Positions 46,347 to 59,413 of a stretch of 64,000 nt of DNA are shown piece by piece. The stretch covers positions 533,451,073 through 533,515,072 of the forward strand of contig OZ010786.1 in NCBI GenBank assembly GCA_963932465.1. The letters are read 5' to 3'. A model generated the notes under the pieces. It was not told the origin of the DNA. It was given only the letters and a program-made list of their open reading frames with translations, and made no database searches. The stretch is from Maratus speciosus (lineage: Eukaryota; Arthropoda; Arachnida; Araneae; Salticidae). Position numbers and translations under genes: made by a program. Each line of letters starts with the position of its first letter. The first letter of the stretch is position 1.

Positions 46347-48525
46347 TATTCTATTAAGCTTATGCATTCTTTTAGTTGGACATGTCATACATAATATCAA
46401 CTCTCTTTTAAACATTAAATCGTGAAAACAAGTTTATATAAATATTGATAAGGTTGTTGAGTCATGATTATAGGTACAATAAATCCTAATTAATGAATTG
46501 AAATGGAAAAACATCGTCCAAATGCTAATTTTATCAACGTTTTAGTAAATACATTTACATGGTCCAATTATCGTTGTGTTTTCTGAATATGCAATTGTTT
46601 GCTTAAACTGTTTAACAGTTTTATTTAAGGCAGGATATTCTAGTAAATATAGGAGAAATAACTGCAAGACATTAAATTAGTTTTGACATTTAAGAAAATA
46701 ATTAATTAATAAATATAATTTGTGTGGTTTCCGTCAGACAGTAATTTAAATAAAATTATTTGATGTAAGATAAGTAAGCTTAGTAAATCATATTTTGTTT
46801 GCTATGTCTAAAAATTAAATATGCATTTTTGTTTATTTATTTTAAATGCTAGTAAACATACATTGATAAAATTAAATAAATTTATATTACCAAAAAAAAG
46901 TAAAAAATGTGCTTTGATTGTCGTTTTCTAAGCATAAGGCTCACGCTAAAAACTACTTTTTATTATATCAATAAATTCATTGCGCCTAAATGTGACGACC
47001 TCTAAACGCGACATTGTTCCTGTACTTAATATATTAATGCGAGAAGTAAGCAAATGCTATGTAATATTGCATCAAAACTTCAGGAACAAAACCCGGAATT
47101 TTTTCTGCATTTAAAACGTTTTCTAAAATAGAAAAAATCACCATAATAATGTTCCCATCCTTAATTAATAAGTGAATTAAAATCATTTCTGAATGACAAG
47201 AATTCCTGAATCTTCCCTGAATGAGGAAAAAAATTCCGAAAATGGTTCACGAGTTTTCTTTATAGATCTTTAAAGATCAAATAACTCCATGGACGTGAAT
47301 ATATAGGAATTATGTGTCATTACCTGACGTGTAAGCTTAAGAAATGGCGACCTAGTTTAAAATTAGAGTTATAAAGTATTCTCACATTATTCTGACATTC
47401 ATTTAGTCAGATACTTATTAGCTATCAACTGAATGCCCTAAATGCGGAGAGACTTTTATGGCGTTACTGAGGTACGTTTATATGGTATTTTTCATATATT
47501 GTATTAAATTATTTTTTTAAAGCAGAAATTGTGTTTAATTAAGCTATGTTGAGATACTAAATTAGAATTTCAGCATGATCCACCAACTTTCCTTAACCGG
47601 GTACTTAGCCAGCTCAAGGGCGGTTGTACGTTTATAAAAATCAATTAAGTTGATTTCCTAAATGTCACAATGGCAATTTATTTTTGTGTGTGTCTGTTGC
47701 CTGTAAAAAATAGCTTTTGCTTATTTCCAAATAAATTTGTGAATAAATCTCCATGTCATTCATTTATTTCAACATATTATAAATGGAAGTGCTTTGCCCC
47801 TGAATGGATTAAAGATGTGTTTAAAATTATCAAAGCAGAAAAATACGTGTCTTTAAATATTATTAATTAAAAAAGCGGTGTAAGAATAGCTGTGTGTCTG
47901 GGTATTTGAGGTGGAAAATACATTCTGGTGGCCAAAATTGTGGATATTTTTTTTCTCATGTTTTATAACTTTGTGTGCTATTTTATTATAGAATATATTA
48001 TTTTTCGCTTAAATACAAATGTTTATACATCAAATTCAAGAAAATTTAATGTAGAATTTAATAAAAAACAGATTTAACCTATCTGCATTGCAAAAAAAAT
48101 TACACTTACTTTAGTCTAAAATACAAACATAATAGTCGTGAATGCTGAAGTGTACTGTAATAAAATCTTCCTAGCAAATCACAGTGACTGTTCTGAGAAC
48201 CAATCAAATGTCAGTAACTAATCTAACCTAAACTAAGTAACCGATTATACCGAGGGGCAGGGGCAGGAGTTAGCAAGTAAACACCAGACGCTTAAGCCTA
48301 GAATTAGAAAGGGGCGAAGAAGATAGGTTTGTTCCTGGAATGGGGGGGGGGGAGAGAGAGCGTGTGCTGTTTAACAACTTGTTCGCGTTAGTTTAAGGCT
48401 ATGAGCATGAAGGAATGAAATTTGACAAAGTGTAAAAGAATGCATCATTTGCAGTCCCAATTAGTATAAGTTTAAACTTGGAGAACTGAAAAAAAAAATT
48501 GTGGAAATAAAATTTGAGTCCACTA
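46347..48525. other. AT-rich noncoding stretch
   Basis: No gene recognised. The part at about 46380-46620 is a diverged relative of the 43.6-kb unit. Near 48240-48355 a GC-richer patch ends in GGGGGGGGGG(AG)n. Confidence 0.45.
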
Positions 48526-48697
48526 CAGTGCGTCTCATAAGTATATGGGCAAGCGATTTTTTGAAATAGCAGCTCAAAATATGAAGCCATAACCACGAAA
48601 AAAATAATAAGCATATAGAATCCCAATATATGTTTGTTACAACAACGAAATATAGTATAGGTTTTACAGAACTTTTGTAAGAAAATTAAATTCAAAA
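48526..48697 (+). repeat. solitary Tc1/mariner-type end next to the Tc3-like element
   Basis: TA followed by CAGTGCGTCTCATAAGTATA (48526-48545) looks like the end of another Tc3-like transposon. The best inverted partner in the window is the same right end used by the next element, but that matches the 48700 end better. It may be the stub of an older related insertion. Confidence 0.4.
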
Positions 48698-48699
48698 TA

Positions 48700-49882
48700 A
48701 GCTGTCCGAAAAATATATGAAAATGAAGAGAATTGCTTTTATTTCCACCGTATCAAAAAAAATTGCATTTTCTGCGTTCTTTACATGCAAAGTACCCACT
48801 GCAAAATATAAAATCACTGCGCATTCTTAAATTATCGAATAATAGGGAAATGCCTCGAAACGTTTAATTCTCTGCTGCTGATATAGCTAAATTTGGCGTT
48901 TAAAGACTCAAATGTTAAAATTTCTGATATTGCTAAACAAATAAAGGGTAATAGATCCGGAATTTATGAAATTTTATCAAAAAGTGGCAATGCGATTGCA
49001 AAACAATGTTCAGGTCGACCAAAAAAAGCAACTGTACGACAAGGCAGAGAGATTTTTCAAGCAGTTTCAACCCAAAAGAAATTTGTTCATGAAATTTTGA
49101 ATACTATAGCGTTTCCTATTACGAGATCTACTGTTCACCGTTGCATACAGGCAAGCAAAATTCCTAAATATCGCAGAATGTTCGCGGAATCTATGCTGAA
49201 AATGCACCATAGAAATGTACGCGTTCTTTGAACTAAAAACACAAGCCTTGGGAAGATAAATTGTTAAGTGTTTCTTCAATGACGAAAACAAAACCAATTT
49301 TCATGGCCCTGATGGCTGGGCATACCATCGGTATGATCTGCGACGAGAACCTCGGGAGTTCATTAGTTGACAATAAGGAGGGGATTCTTTCATGGTGTGG
49401 GGCGCGATTTGTTTCAATGGGACAACGTATATTGCATCTCTTAATGGTCAACAGTTCTTTGGAGATTATTAAAATGTCCTTAAAAGCAAACTACTTCCAT
49501 TTGAAAAAAATTTTGAAAGGGATAACTGGAAATTCCAAGAGGACAATGCGTCTATTCACATCTGTCATTCAACAACAGCTTGGTTTACGCAGAATGAAGT
49601 GACTGTTATAGATTGGCCAGCTATCAGCTCAGGCCTATATCCAATTAAAATCCTTTGGGGAGTACTTGCACGAGATGTATATGCTCATGGTCCTCAATTT
49701 TCTACTATTCAGTAATTAAAGCAAAACGTGGAGCAGAATTGGTTCTCTTTACAGTCACGCATTCTCCAAATACTAATTTGAAGCTTACTTGATACGGTTT
49801 TGAAGATATTTCAAAGGAACGTATCCAAAATTTGAATTTAAATGCAAAAATTTCCAAAAGTTCGTATATTTTTGAGACAGCC
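48700..49882 (+). mobile_element. Tc3-like transposon
   Basis: The left end AGCTGTCCGAAAAATATATG (48700) and the reverse complement of the right end GGCTGTCTCAAAAATATACG match over about 22 bases, bounded by TA at 48698-48699 and 49883-49884. The 1183-bp length and a single plus-strand transposase are normal for a Tc1/mariner superfamily element. Confidence 0.75.
48850..49820 (+). pseudogene. Tc3-like transposase with lost catalytic Glu
   Basis: It starts MPRNV (ATG at 48850), then a stop and frame change lead into NVKISDIAKQIKGNRSGIYE, a helix-turn-helix; CSGRPKK, the GRPR-like linker, and SRKTS-type second DNA-binding helices follow. The catalytic core is in pieces: first Asp in VFFNDENKTN, PDGWAYHRYDLRREPR, two stops, FMVWGAICFNG, and second Asp in FQEDNASIH. 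Where the family has SPDLNPIENLWG, this copy reads SSGLYPIKILWG, so the catalytic Glu is Lys. At least four in-frame stops are visible. The enzyme is certainly dead; its family assignment is secure. Confidence 0.85.
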
Positions 49883-49884
49883 TA

Positions 49885-50060
49885 TTTCGATTTTTATTTT
49901 TTTTACAAAAATTCTGTAAAACCTCTACTGCATTTATTTGTTGTCGTAAACTTGTATTATAATTCCATATGCTTATTATTTTTTTCGTGATTAATAAACG
50001 AACTACCAAATTTGCAGCTGCCCAATATAAGCGCATAAAATAATATTAGTTAAATTGGAG
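49885..50060. other. noncoding spacer
   Basis: Nothing recognised. Confidence 0.5.
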
Positions 50061-50084
50061 TTCGGACGGGCCCACTAAAAAAGT

Positions 50085-50140
50085 TCACTACATCCGGGTG
50101 TTCACTATATGCCGGCTTCGCTATCACGAGGTTCTACTGT
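50085..50140. repeat. pogo/Tigger-like solitary end
   Basis: CACGAGGTTCTACTG followed by TA at 50140-50141 has the 'CGAGGTT.TACTG' form of pogo/Tigger right ends. The matching left end CAGTAGAACC was not found upstream, so this is a partial element. Confidence 0.35.
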
Positions 50141-50141
50141 A

Positions 50142-52620
50142 TTTATATTTTAATTTGAAAGAGTGCTTATCAATTTTAAATTGTTTTCATATATATATTA
50201 CAGTTCACACTATTTTTGTTGCGTTTTAAAGAACTAGGTAATCTTAATATTATCAAACTAAACGATTTTTGTATAATTGATTTTAGGTTAAACCAAAGTG
50301 AAACGATGCAAAGCATTAATCAAGTTAATGAATTAGCTAACTAATTAGCAAATAATTTAATTTTTTTTTATATTTGTGTAACTCGATTTGCAACGCCCAT
50401 TGCAAGTTTCAAAGTTTATTGGCCGCATTTCTTTGTTTTACACCCTCTTACATTAGTTAATAAATAGATATCCATGTAAGAAATTAATTCAAGAAATGTA
50501 TAATTGCTATTATGATTAACATTTCAGGTATTCTGATGATCGTTTCTGCAATATCTAACTTAAAATAAAACAATATCGGGTTGTATAAAAACAATAATTT
50601 AAACTAGGACAATTTAAACTGCAAAAAATTATCGTTGAAATAATGAGTTTATTTTTACGTAATCTCTAATAATGTATTTTAAATAAGATGAAAAGACATT
50701 TCAATTCTTTGCGATAAATCATTAGAGTAAAATAAAATGTTTAAGCACTATAAATAGTTTTGAAATCATATCTTTGCAATATATATTTGAACATAAAATT
50801 CTTTTTTTTTAAATTTAGTTATTGCAAGTGAGATTTAACTCCTGCATTTTACACCAATATTAATGTACTAATTAGAAAAATCTGTATTTCCGGTTTTATG
50901 TCACTAATTGTATAAATTTATCAGTTTATAGGAAATTTATTGTATTCTAGATGAAACCCGTCAAACAAACTTTCAGTCTACTGTTGTATAGTGTATACTG
51001 TTGTCTACAGTCAAACGTATTAAAAAGGTGACTACGGCCTTAAAATGCTACAAATTTTTGAGAATTTTTTTTGTTTTTTGTTTTTCAAGATTAAGCCAAC
51101 ATTCTGTTGAATTATGTATGAATAATGTATCGGAAAAAAAATTTCTACTAAAAAATATACATAATTTTCTCATCTCTTAATCGTAAAGTACACTCACTTG
51201 TTGAAAATCGGTGACGACACACGTGTGATAGAGAAACAATTTCATCGTGGAACAAATTATTAAAAAACAAAAAAGTTATATTTATTTCGACGACTATCGT
51301 ATCATTACCTCTTCATTCTGCATATGAAACATTGTTGTTAAACATGACTGTTTTACGGTAGGAAATTGTTCAACATTTTTTGGACCACGATGTACAGATG
51401 TACACGCTCCGAGCTCATCAACTGAATTGAAGCACCAAATTACTGACCATCTATCGTTTCGAATAATTGATTCGGTGACCAACAATAAACACAACGCTAG
51501 AATTGTTTGTAGTGTAGGTGATATAAATATTCGAGTAAAATCAGTGGTATACAGATTTATTCAGCTAAACCTTTGTAGATAAAAAAAAAAAAGAAATCAT
51601 CTCGTTTGTTGCTAGTTTTACAGAACAAGATTATTATAAATTTTCTGTGACAATTTACAGTCATACTGCAACGCACATTTTCCAACAAGAACATGGATGG
51701 AGAACAGCATATTCTAAGGTTATTAGTGAAAGGAATTCTTATTACAGCTTATTATTGTCGATTTAAAATTATGTTACTCTCACATTTATTTTCATACTGT
51801 ATACACCAAACTATCCACTGTCGCACGTAGCTACCGACTCAGCTTCGGCTGAATTTTGTGTCTTTTTAAAACTCAATGAAGAAGACTGGGAGGGACATCT
51901 TAGCTCAACAGACTAGTTTCATAGTCTTTGCAGTTTTCCACGGCCAGTAAAAGTAACAGTATAAGTGCCTGAAAACACTGCAATAGTTCATTTCGGATGT
52001 AATTTAGCAGAACTAAAATCAGCGGTATTGAATGACTTCTTGCTAGGAAGTTTTAGAATGCAAAGAGGCATCGAGCTGCGAAATTCCCAACCATTCCAGT
52101 ATGTATGGATTTTGAAGAAGAAAATCAAGGAAAGAAGATAGTTTCTATTCAATGTTCTGCTTTGTCAAATGCGAGCTGAAGTATTTTTCCCAATTTTTTC
52201 GGTACCTAGTGTGAAATGTTATTCGGCAAGCACACATAATACATATAAACAAGCTATACAACTGCAATAAATAATGTCTATCGCATTTAATGAAAAATAC
52301 ATTGGACTATTTTCTCATGCTCAATAATAAAAACTAATAAATTCAACAAATATTATCAAATTATTTATTAACCAAGATTTGTTGTACGAGGTGCGTAGTG
52401 CGGGGGATAAGTGCTGGCCAGGTTGCGCTTCTACTGCCCCCAATGGGGACGCAATTCACCATCAATTAAATCATCGGTACTATAAGTTCTGTTTTTGGTA
52501 GCTTTTAGAAGGCTGAGAGATGTCGATCTGTGAAATCCCTCACCCTTTCAGTATGGATGAACACATTGGTGGCATTTCAGGGCAAAAGTTCGTTTTCCTT
52601 CAATGCGATGGTTCCTTAAG
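50142..52620. other. noncoding stretch, mixed composition
   Basis: No gene recognised. A GC-richer patch at about 51830-52150 shares a diverged direct repeat with 52500-52560 (TCGA(G/T)CTG(C/T)GAAAT, CATTCCAGTATGTATGGA / CTTTCAGTATGGATGAA). The two patches therefore derive from one older element. Confidence 0.4.
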
Positions 52621-52621
52621 G

Positions 52622-53012
52622 GACCGCAGCACTGAAACTCCCCGATCACGAAATGCGATGTTTACCTATGGAAAACGTTTGAAGCCCGATTACTCATTAC
52701 CTAATATAATTATTAAAATACCATTTTCACCATCAAACAGTAGACATCAGATATCAATGATGTGCGTTTTTAAAAATTGTCTACGTAAATATAAACTATT
52801 TTTAAGAAGATGACAAAATTTATAAGGATTTTTATGTACTTAAAATTTACAGAGATAGCTTTTAAAAACGTACATCATCGGCAACTGACGTCAACTTTCT
52901 GATAGTGAAAACAGGATTTTAATAATTATATTAGGTAATAAGTAATCGCGCTTCAAAGTTTTTCTATAGGCTAACATTGGATTTCGTGATCGGAGAGTTT
53001 CCGAGCAGCAGA
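52622..53012. mobile_element. 391-bp foldback element
   Basis: Left arm 52622-52795 and right arm 52855-53012 are inverted copies: CGATCACGAAAT / ATTTCGTGATCG, CCTATGGAAAACG / a diverged partner, ATTACTCATTACCTAATATA / TATATTAGGTAATAAGTAAT, GATGTGCGTTTTTAAAA / TTTTAAAAACGTACATC. Noncoding. The target duplication is not clear. Confidence 0.7.
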
Positions 53013-54291
53013 ATCGTAAATGGAAGCTGAAGCAACATTCGCAGTTCAAGGACTCGTGCCTATATACTTTATTATACCTATGTATTATTTTCGGCCTATA
53101 TACATAATATGTGAGAAATAAAGGTACAACTGATAAAAAAACCCCAAAAACGTTAAGATATCTATAGAATTTAATGAAAAATACCGCCTCAAACATACTA
53201 ATAAATACTTACTAAAGCACCAAATACTGTAAAAAGTCAGTATCACCTGTATGATACCTAATCGAACAAAATATTTTCAATATAAATATACATAATCAGA
53301 CTAAATTTTTTTATATACATTCTACCACATCAAAATAAACTATAATTTATATTTTAATTGTAATCAGAGAATATTCATTTTTAGTTATAGAATATAAAGT
53401 TTTTCATTTAAAATAATTAAACATTTCGATATGTTGTATGCAGAATTACTTTTCATTGAATAAATCATTCAGTATACGCCATAAAACGTTTTAAATTTCA
53501 TTCTAGATTTATTTATTTATGTTTTCTAGATCTATTTATTTTAATTGCAACATTCAGGTTTATATTTTACAAACAATTTTCTGTCTGTAGGTGTAATATT
53601 GTTTTCTATTTATAAAATAGAACTAAATGCATATTGTAAAAATGCAATGTATTAAAAAAATTTAAAACCTATATACAATGTAAATATTATTCACAACAAA
53701 ACAAAAAAAAAACTGTATTTAAACATTTTAGAAGTATGTCTGTTGTATTTTGAATTTATGACTATAACAGACGAGGCAATATGTATATACTATAAATATA
53801 CACGTACTTATATATATAACACTAAATTTAGAATCAATGGACATTCATTCAAAATTGACGTGGATTTTTGTTAATTCATAAACATTCTCGTTTCTTTTTT
53901 TTTTTTTTTTACCATGCAAATATGAGCGAGAAGGCTAATATGTAATATCCGTGAATAATAACAGTTTTCTTTCCATCACTCCATTACATAGGAAGTGACA
54001 CTTATACTAATTACTGTGTCATAGGAAAATGCATAATCATTGATTTAATGGATTGGACGTCTTAGAGGATATTTTAGGTGGAAATGTTTACAATAAATAT
54101 TATCATGATACAGTAGAAAACAAAAACAACCCATTAAATACAATAATGTAAATATGTAGCTGTAGTTATTGTTATTTAATAAAATAATATTGATAAGTTT
54201 ATTCGAGTCTTTTGATAAATCATAATTTTTTTGCTCATTGTATAACGTAATAGATGAAAATAATCATTGTAAAAGAGAGCTGTCAGAAAAA

Positions 54292-54335
<44 letters not shown>

Positions 54336-54555
54336 GTTTATGTGAAAATCTTTTTCATGATGCCTGATTCACTTAGAAATAAGCAGTAGACGTTCAGTAG
54401 GATTGTCACATTATTTTTTAGTTGTGTGAACTGGTTTTCCTGAAGTTTAATGAAGTTCTTAAATTATAAAAATAATAAACTAGTCGTTGGGAGCCACTGT
54501 AATACTTACCAATCATGGATATCGATAACATAAAATATGAAAATAAAACATGTGA
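53013..54555. other. AT-rich noncoding stretch
   Basis: No gene recognised. Contains a T run at about 53896-53911 and an (A)13(TA)n tract at about 54287-54334. Confidence 0.5.
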
Positions 54556-54558
54556 TAT

Positions 54559-55188
54559 TTGCTAAGCATTGTACCATGTAACTTTTATTCATAATTTAAT
54601 TTATTTGGACTCCCTTAAATATAATTAAAGCACATATGTCATATAAGCCCCATATTGGCGAGATTTTTTTTTTTTTTTTTTTTTTTATGACGCCAATGTC
54701 ATATACGCAACAGGTACTTAACTGGCGCCAAAGTGTTGTTATCTTGCTTGATATGGTAACCCGGATGATAATGTTTATGCTTTTGAAGTTTTCACCAAAT
54801 TGGCAATCGCGCCAATATGGAGCATATATGACATCTGTGCCATAATTAATATAACCCCTTAAGCTAATATTACTTTTTGTTGCATTAAAATATCTCATTT
54901 TGTTGTTTTTCTGTAAGCAAGTATTGGTTTACAATGGAAGTCTATGGGGATTTGGCGAAATATTAGAGATACCGCCAATTTGGCGTAACTTTTGCGACTC
55001 ATTTTGGTCGCCAAATTTGGTGACAAACTTGGCGGTATTTGGCGACAGAACAGGGTCACCCCTATGGTAAACCCCCTTATAGGTATGGTGAGGCATTAAA
55101 TGCTTGACATTTACGATAAGCCATTATTGGCATTTAATCTTATATTTTGGCGATAGTGTTTTGGTCGGTGGGATAATCGAGTAGTACC
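54559..55188 (-). mobile_element. reverse copy of the left-edge MITE/TTGGCG family
   Basis: The right end, read on the minus strand, is GGTACTACTCGATTATCCCA followed by ACTATCGCCAAAATATAAGA and TTAAATGCCAATAATGG. It matches the 5' end of the 223-517 MITE. The left part, 54640-54850, is the reverse complement of the 3541-3790 repeat, and 54559-54605 matches 109-165. Many TTTGGCG / CGCCAAA words occur at 54950-55050. This longest copy links the separate left-edge fragments into one family. No transposase is present. A T run lies at 54665-54686. Confidence 0.6.
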
Positions 55189-55550
55189 GAATTGCTTAAA
55201 AGAAACATCCTCATAACTCGAAAAATTATAATCGTATTAACTAATAGTTTACTGCGTCGTATTAAGCGTCTCATCTCCACTTAAAATATATCTTTGAATT
55301 GAAAATTGAATGAAATACAGGGTCGTGAAAAATCGAAGAGTGTGAAAAATATAATTACAAATATCTCAGCAACTAATTATCCGATCCAGTTCATTCATGA
55401 TGCAAAATTTATGTTTTTTTATTGTCTTTTATATTCAAATAAACCTATTACCTTCAAATAAACAATTTCGAAAATTTTTGTATACGTTTTATCAGAACGA
55501 ATAATTCGAGAGTCCGAAAAAAATAGTTCCGGATAATCGAGGTTACTGAT
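55189..55550. repeat. stretch ending in a Tigger-like terminal word
   Basis: TCCGGATAATCGAGGTTACTG at 55528-55548 has the form of a pogo/Tigger end. No inverted partner is certain; ATTATCCGATCC near 55377 is a weak candidate. Noncoding. Confidence 0.3.
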
Positions 55551-58500
55551 ATTTAAGTGACTTCTTACCGTTGTTACTTCCTAAGTAAAATGATAAATCT
55601 GTCAATATTTAAGCATTGGTTGTGGTATAAAAAAATGATCGAGAATATGTACAAATATTACACTTATTGTTGATCCAGGTCACGTAAAATTTACAATATA
55701 AACATTTTAAAATAAAGTTTTAACCCCTAAACTATATTTGTTATTTCGTCAGGAAAAACAATTTCAAAGACAGAAAGCATTTTTGAAGAAAAACACAAAC
55801 AATTTATGTTTGAATAAAAATAAATATCAATTGTTATTTATCCAGTAGTTGTTCTGTGTATGTTCAAGACATGTATGCTCTTAACTGATTTTTTAATAAC
55901 ATTAGGAAATTAGTTTTATTAATTTTTAACAAAATATACTTTTCATATTTATAATATTAAAATAGTTGCCTGTAATAAATAGTTTTATTATTCGTGTGTA
56001 TGATGTGGTGATAGAAAAAACTATTTAAATTAACACTTTTATAACAGCGTTCCATATTTGAAACATACACATAAATCAATGTTATTTATTCATATAACTT
56101 CAAAAAACGATAGTATTTATTGCTGTTGTATCCGAACACAGCAGTTAATATAAATTGTTCATAAAAGTTTCAATAGACAGCTATAATGAGTTAATTGTTC
56201 ATGCCAATTTTATTTATAGTGTGAACTGTTTTGCATCGTTATTGGTAAAATGATCTTCGTAAATGTTGTAAAATTTAAAAAAGGCTGAAGATTTACAAAC
56301 AAATATTTTTACAAAGGTCAATCTGTAACTTAAAATGTTGCATTCTAACATCTGTCAAGGAATGTCTTCCGACGGCGCATACTCAGAGTATTTAAAAAAA
56401 AATCTAATGAATCTCCTTATGTATGTATTAGAAAATCAGTGAAATTTACATACGGAAATCCAATAGAAATGCAGTAATGAAAATAAAAATAAAAAATAAA
56501 ACATAATTTTGAATATTTGGCGCGAAAAGACGAACGCGTTAAGGGGTGTCAAGAATCTTAAAGCTTTAAAATGTTTGAAATTTAAGTTTTTTTTAGATAT
56601 TAAACTAATAACTTTTCTGAACATTTTGGTATAAATGTTTCCTTGAAATTCCTATTAGAACAGAAGTTATGGCTTTTAGAATTATACACGCTCAATAGCT
56701 GAAGCGGCGTTTCAGAAACTTTGAAGCAAATTTTCTACAAATGACGTTTTTGGGCATAATGCGCACGATCTCAAAAATTTCTGAATTTTTTTTCATGAAA
56801 TTTTCAAAACATATGTTTCATGTTAGTCTGTATAAACTGAACCTAAAATTTCCTTCTCATTGTTCAGAAATATATTCTTTATAGGTGATTATACCGTTGA
56901 AAATTTCAAATTTTGCATTAACTAAATACAACTTTGTATTAAAAATAGAAAAATGCTTTAAATACAATATTTGTTTAGGTTCAGAGTAATTATTATAATG
57001 TGAAGCATAAGTAGGACCCAACATTTTCCTTCTACTTTCAAAATTTATTTTGTAATCGTCCGCATAATCTGTTATGCCGATTTTCCGCTGGTCAAATGTT
57101 TGACATTTTGGAGCCCACTGTAAATTCTAATTTTGCATCTTGTAATTTTTCAAATATATGAAATGAAAGAACATACGTATATCTTTTATCCCAATATAAA
57201 GTTTTGTCTTAAAATAAAATACATTTTAAGATATTATATGTTGAAAATGGTCTTCTTTTTTCTATTTTTCCAATTTTAAGATTTGTGAGACCCCTTAAGC
57301 GATTTGTCGAGCAATATTTTCCCTTGCCAAATACAAGCGATTTTAATGAATTTTGAAATTGCTAGTTAAATGATTGTTTAAATGCGCAGTAGTTAATGAA
57401 ATGTGACTTAAATGATGAAACAGTTTATTATTTTTTTCTATAAGATTAAATAATATATTTTAGTTGCGTGTTAGTGAAGTTATTTAATTTAATACGGTTT
57501 CACTGGATGGATAAGTTTTATGTGTATTTAAAAAGTATCTACCCTCTCTAGGAAGCTCGTCTTATATAATTCGATATTGAATAGATCGTTTTTTCCATAG
57601 CAACAATACTTTTCTTGATCCCTCTACACTAACAACCACTCTCTTGACACTAGCAATATCGAAGTCAAATAGACACTGTTCAGAACAGAATCTTAATTTT
57701 GAGTTTGGAACAATTTTAAACTATTTAAATTTTGTTTAGAATACCATCGTTAAAGTTATTTAAATAAACATATAAATGAATATGAGAAAACTATAGTTAA
57801 AAAATGTATTTATTTAAGTGGAAATTACTTAAACAAGTTGCGCATTAATACTTTTTCTTTAATGGGTATTTGACATAAAAGTGTTTATGTTTTAAAGGTT
57901 ATTGCATTACCAATGTGTGATAAATAGCCAAATAAACAAGCTTTTTCAATATTTTTAGGTACTCCATATTGACGTTCCGCGGGATTTTTTTTTTAATAAG
58001 CATACATACTCACATGAGACGAACATTCTATATTTTTTTCAGATTTTTCTGAATATGTGCCTATGGAGACCTTCCTTGTAACTATATATTTTTCTAATTT
58101 GAGTTGTGCAGACACAGAGGGTTAATCCCTATTTCCATGTATCAGATTATGTAAATCGTTTTTGTTATTAACATTAAAAATCTTGGAGACTTAAATTACT
58201 CATTTTAACATACAATTTCATTTTAAGAAAAGCTTGGTTTACAATAAAAATTAAAAAAAAAATATTCAGATCTTTTGGACGCATAATATCCGCTTGGGTA
58301 CAGATAAAATCAAGATAACAAGAAATTTCATTTAAAAACGTTTTTTATCTATTCATCTAACATTTTATTCCAATTCCTTAGATGTCAAAATCCAAAATCA
58401 AGATAAATAATACCTTTAGAAATTTTCATTGAGATAATATTTTACTCATTGCTATCTTTCATCATTATGATATATTAATTTCTTAAATTATCAGTTTCAA

Positions 58501-59411
58501 ATAGAAAACTAATTAATTAAAGTGGAAAAGTTTTTATACAGATTGAATATCCTTCACGAGTAACACCTAATGATTATTTAATTTATGCATTTAAATTTCT
58601 TTCAAATTTCGTCTCCGTTGATTGCTTCATTTGAATAATGTTTTTTTTCTGCATTTTAAACATTCAATCATTTTTAAAAGCCCTGCCTTATTCTCATGGC
58701 TTTCAGAATAATTATTTTACTTTAAAATCAATACAATTCAGTTTAACTTTTTATTCTTGTAAATGTTTTTTTAATGATGCAAAAAAATATCCTAAACAAC
58801 AACAAAAAAAAAGTACGACATTAAAAAAGTTGAATTATGTTAATCTTGTTCGTGATATCATGCACTACGTAAATTCAACAGCATGTAGAAAAAAGAACGC
58901 AGTTGAAAATGTTTCTTTTACAACTTTAATTTTTGTATATGTTGTTTTAATTTTATAATAGCCTTAATAATCTTTCTGAATATGAATTTTAGAAACATGA
59001 TATTTCCATTTTTATTGTTTACTAGTTTGTAGTTCAATATTTTAGCACTTTCATACATGGTTGAAAACTGTCTATGACTTAAGTTCTCTCTTACAATACA
59101 TCTATTTCCCTTACTCTATTTTTTTTTTTAAATAAGAGTATTGCCATTTAATTGGTGAATGTTATTTATGTTTACCATGGAATGATTGGCATAATTAAAT
59201 TACTATGGCTATTGAAATTAAAGTGTGTACCATTTATACTTCATATATAGCGGTACTCAAAGAAATTCATTTTATATTTCGCATAAGGAGGAAACATCGC
59301 GGTGTTTTTCAATGATGTTGCACTGTTAAAAACATAAGGCGAATTTAATTGAAGAATAAATATAAAGAAAACTTAAATGCACTATCTGTGTGTTATTCAG
59401 AACGTTGTACA
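55551..59411. other. AT-rich noncoding stretch
   Basis: No gene or structured repeat recognised on either strand over nearly 4 kb. Short open frames, for example at 58638-58958, are Lys/Phe/Asn-rich and look like chance frames in AT-rich DNA. Confidence 0.45.
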
Positions 59412-59413
59412 TA

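Noticed and set aside
48180..48240. CTAACCTAAACTAAGTAACC as an interstitial telomere repeat
   Set aside because: It does not form a regular (TTAGG)n array; only two similar words occur.
58638..58958. 106-residue frame as a possible small protein
   Set aside because: Phe/Lys/Asn-rich, internal poly-lysine from an A run, no motif or context; expected by chance in AT-rich DNA.
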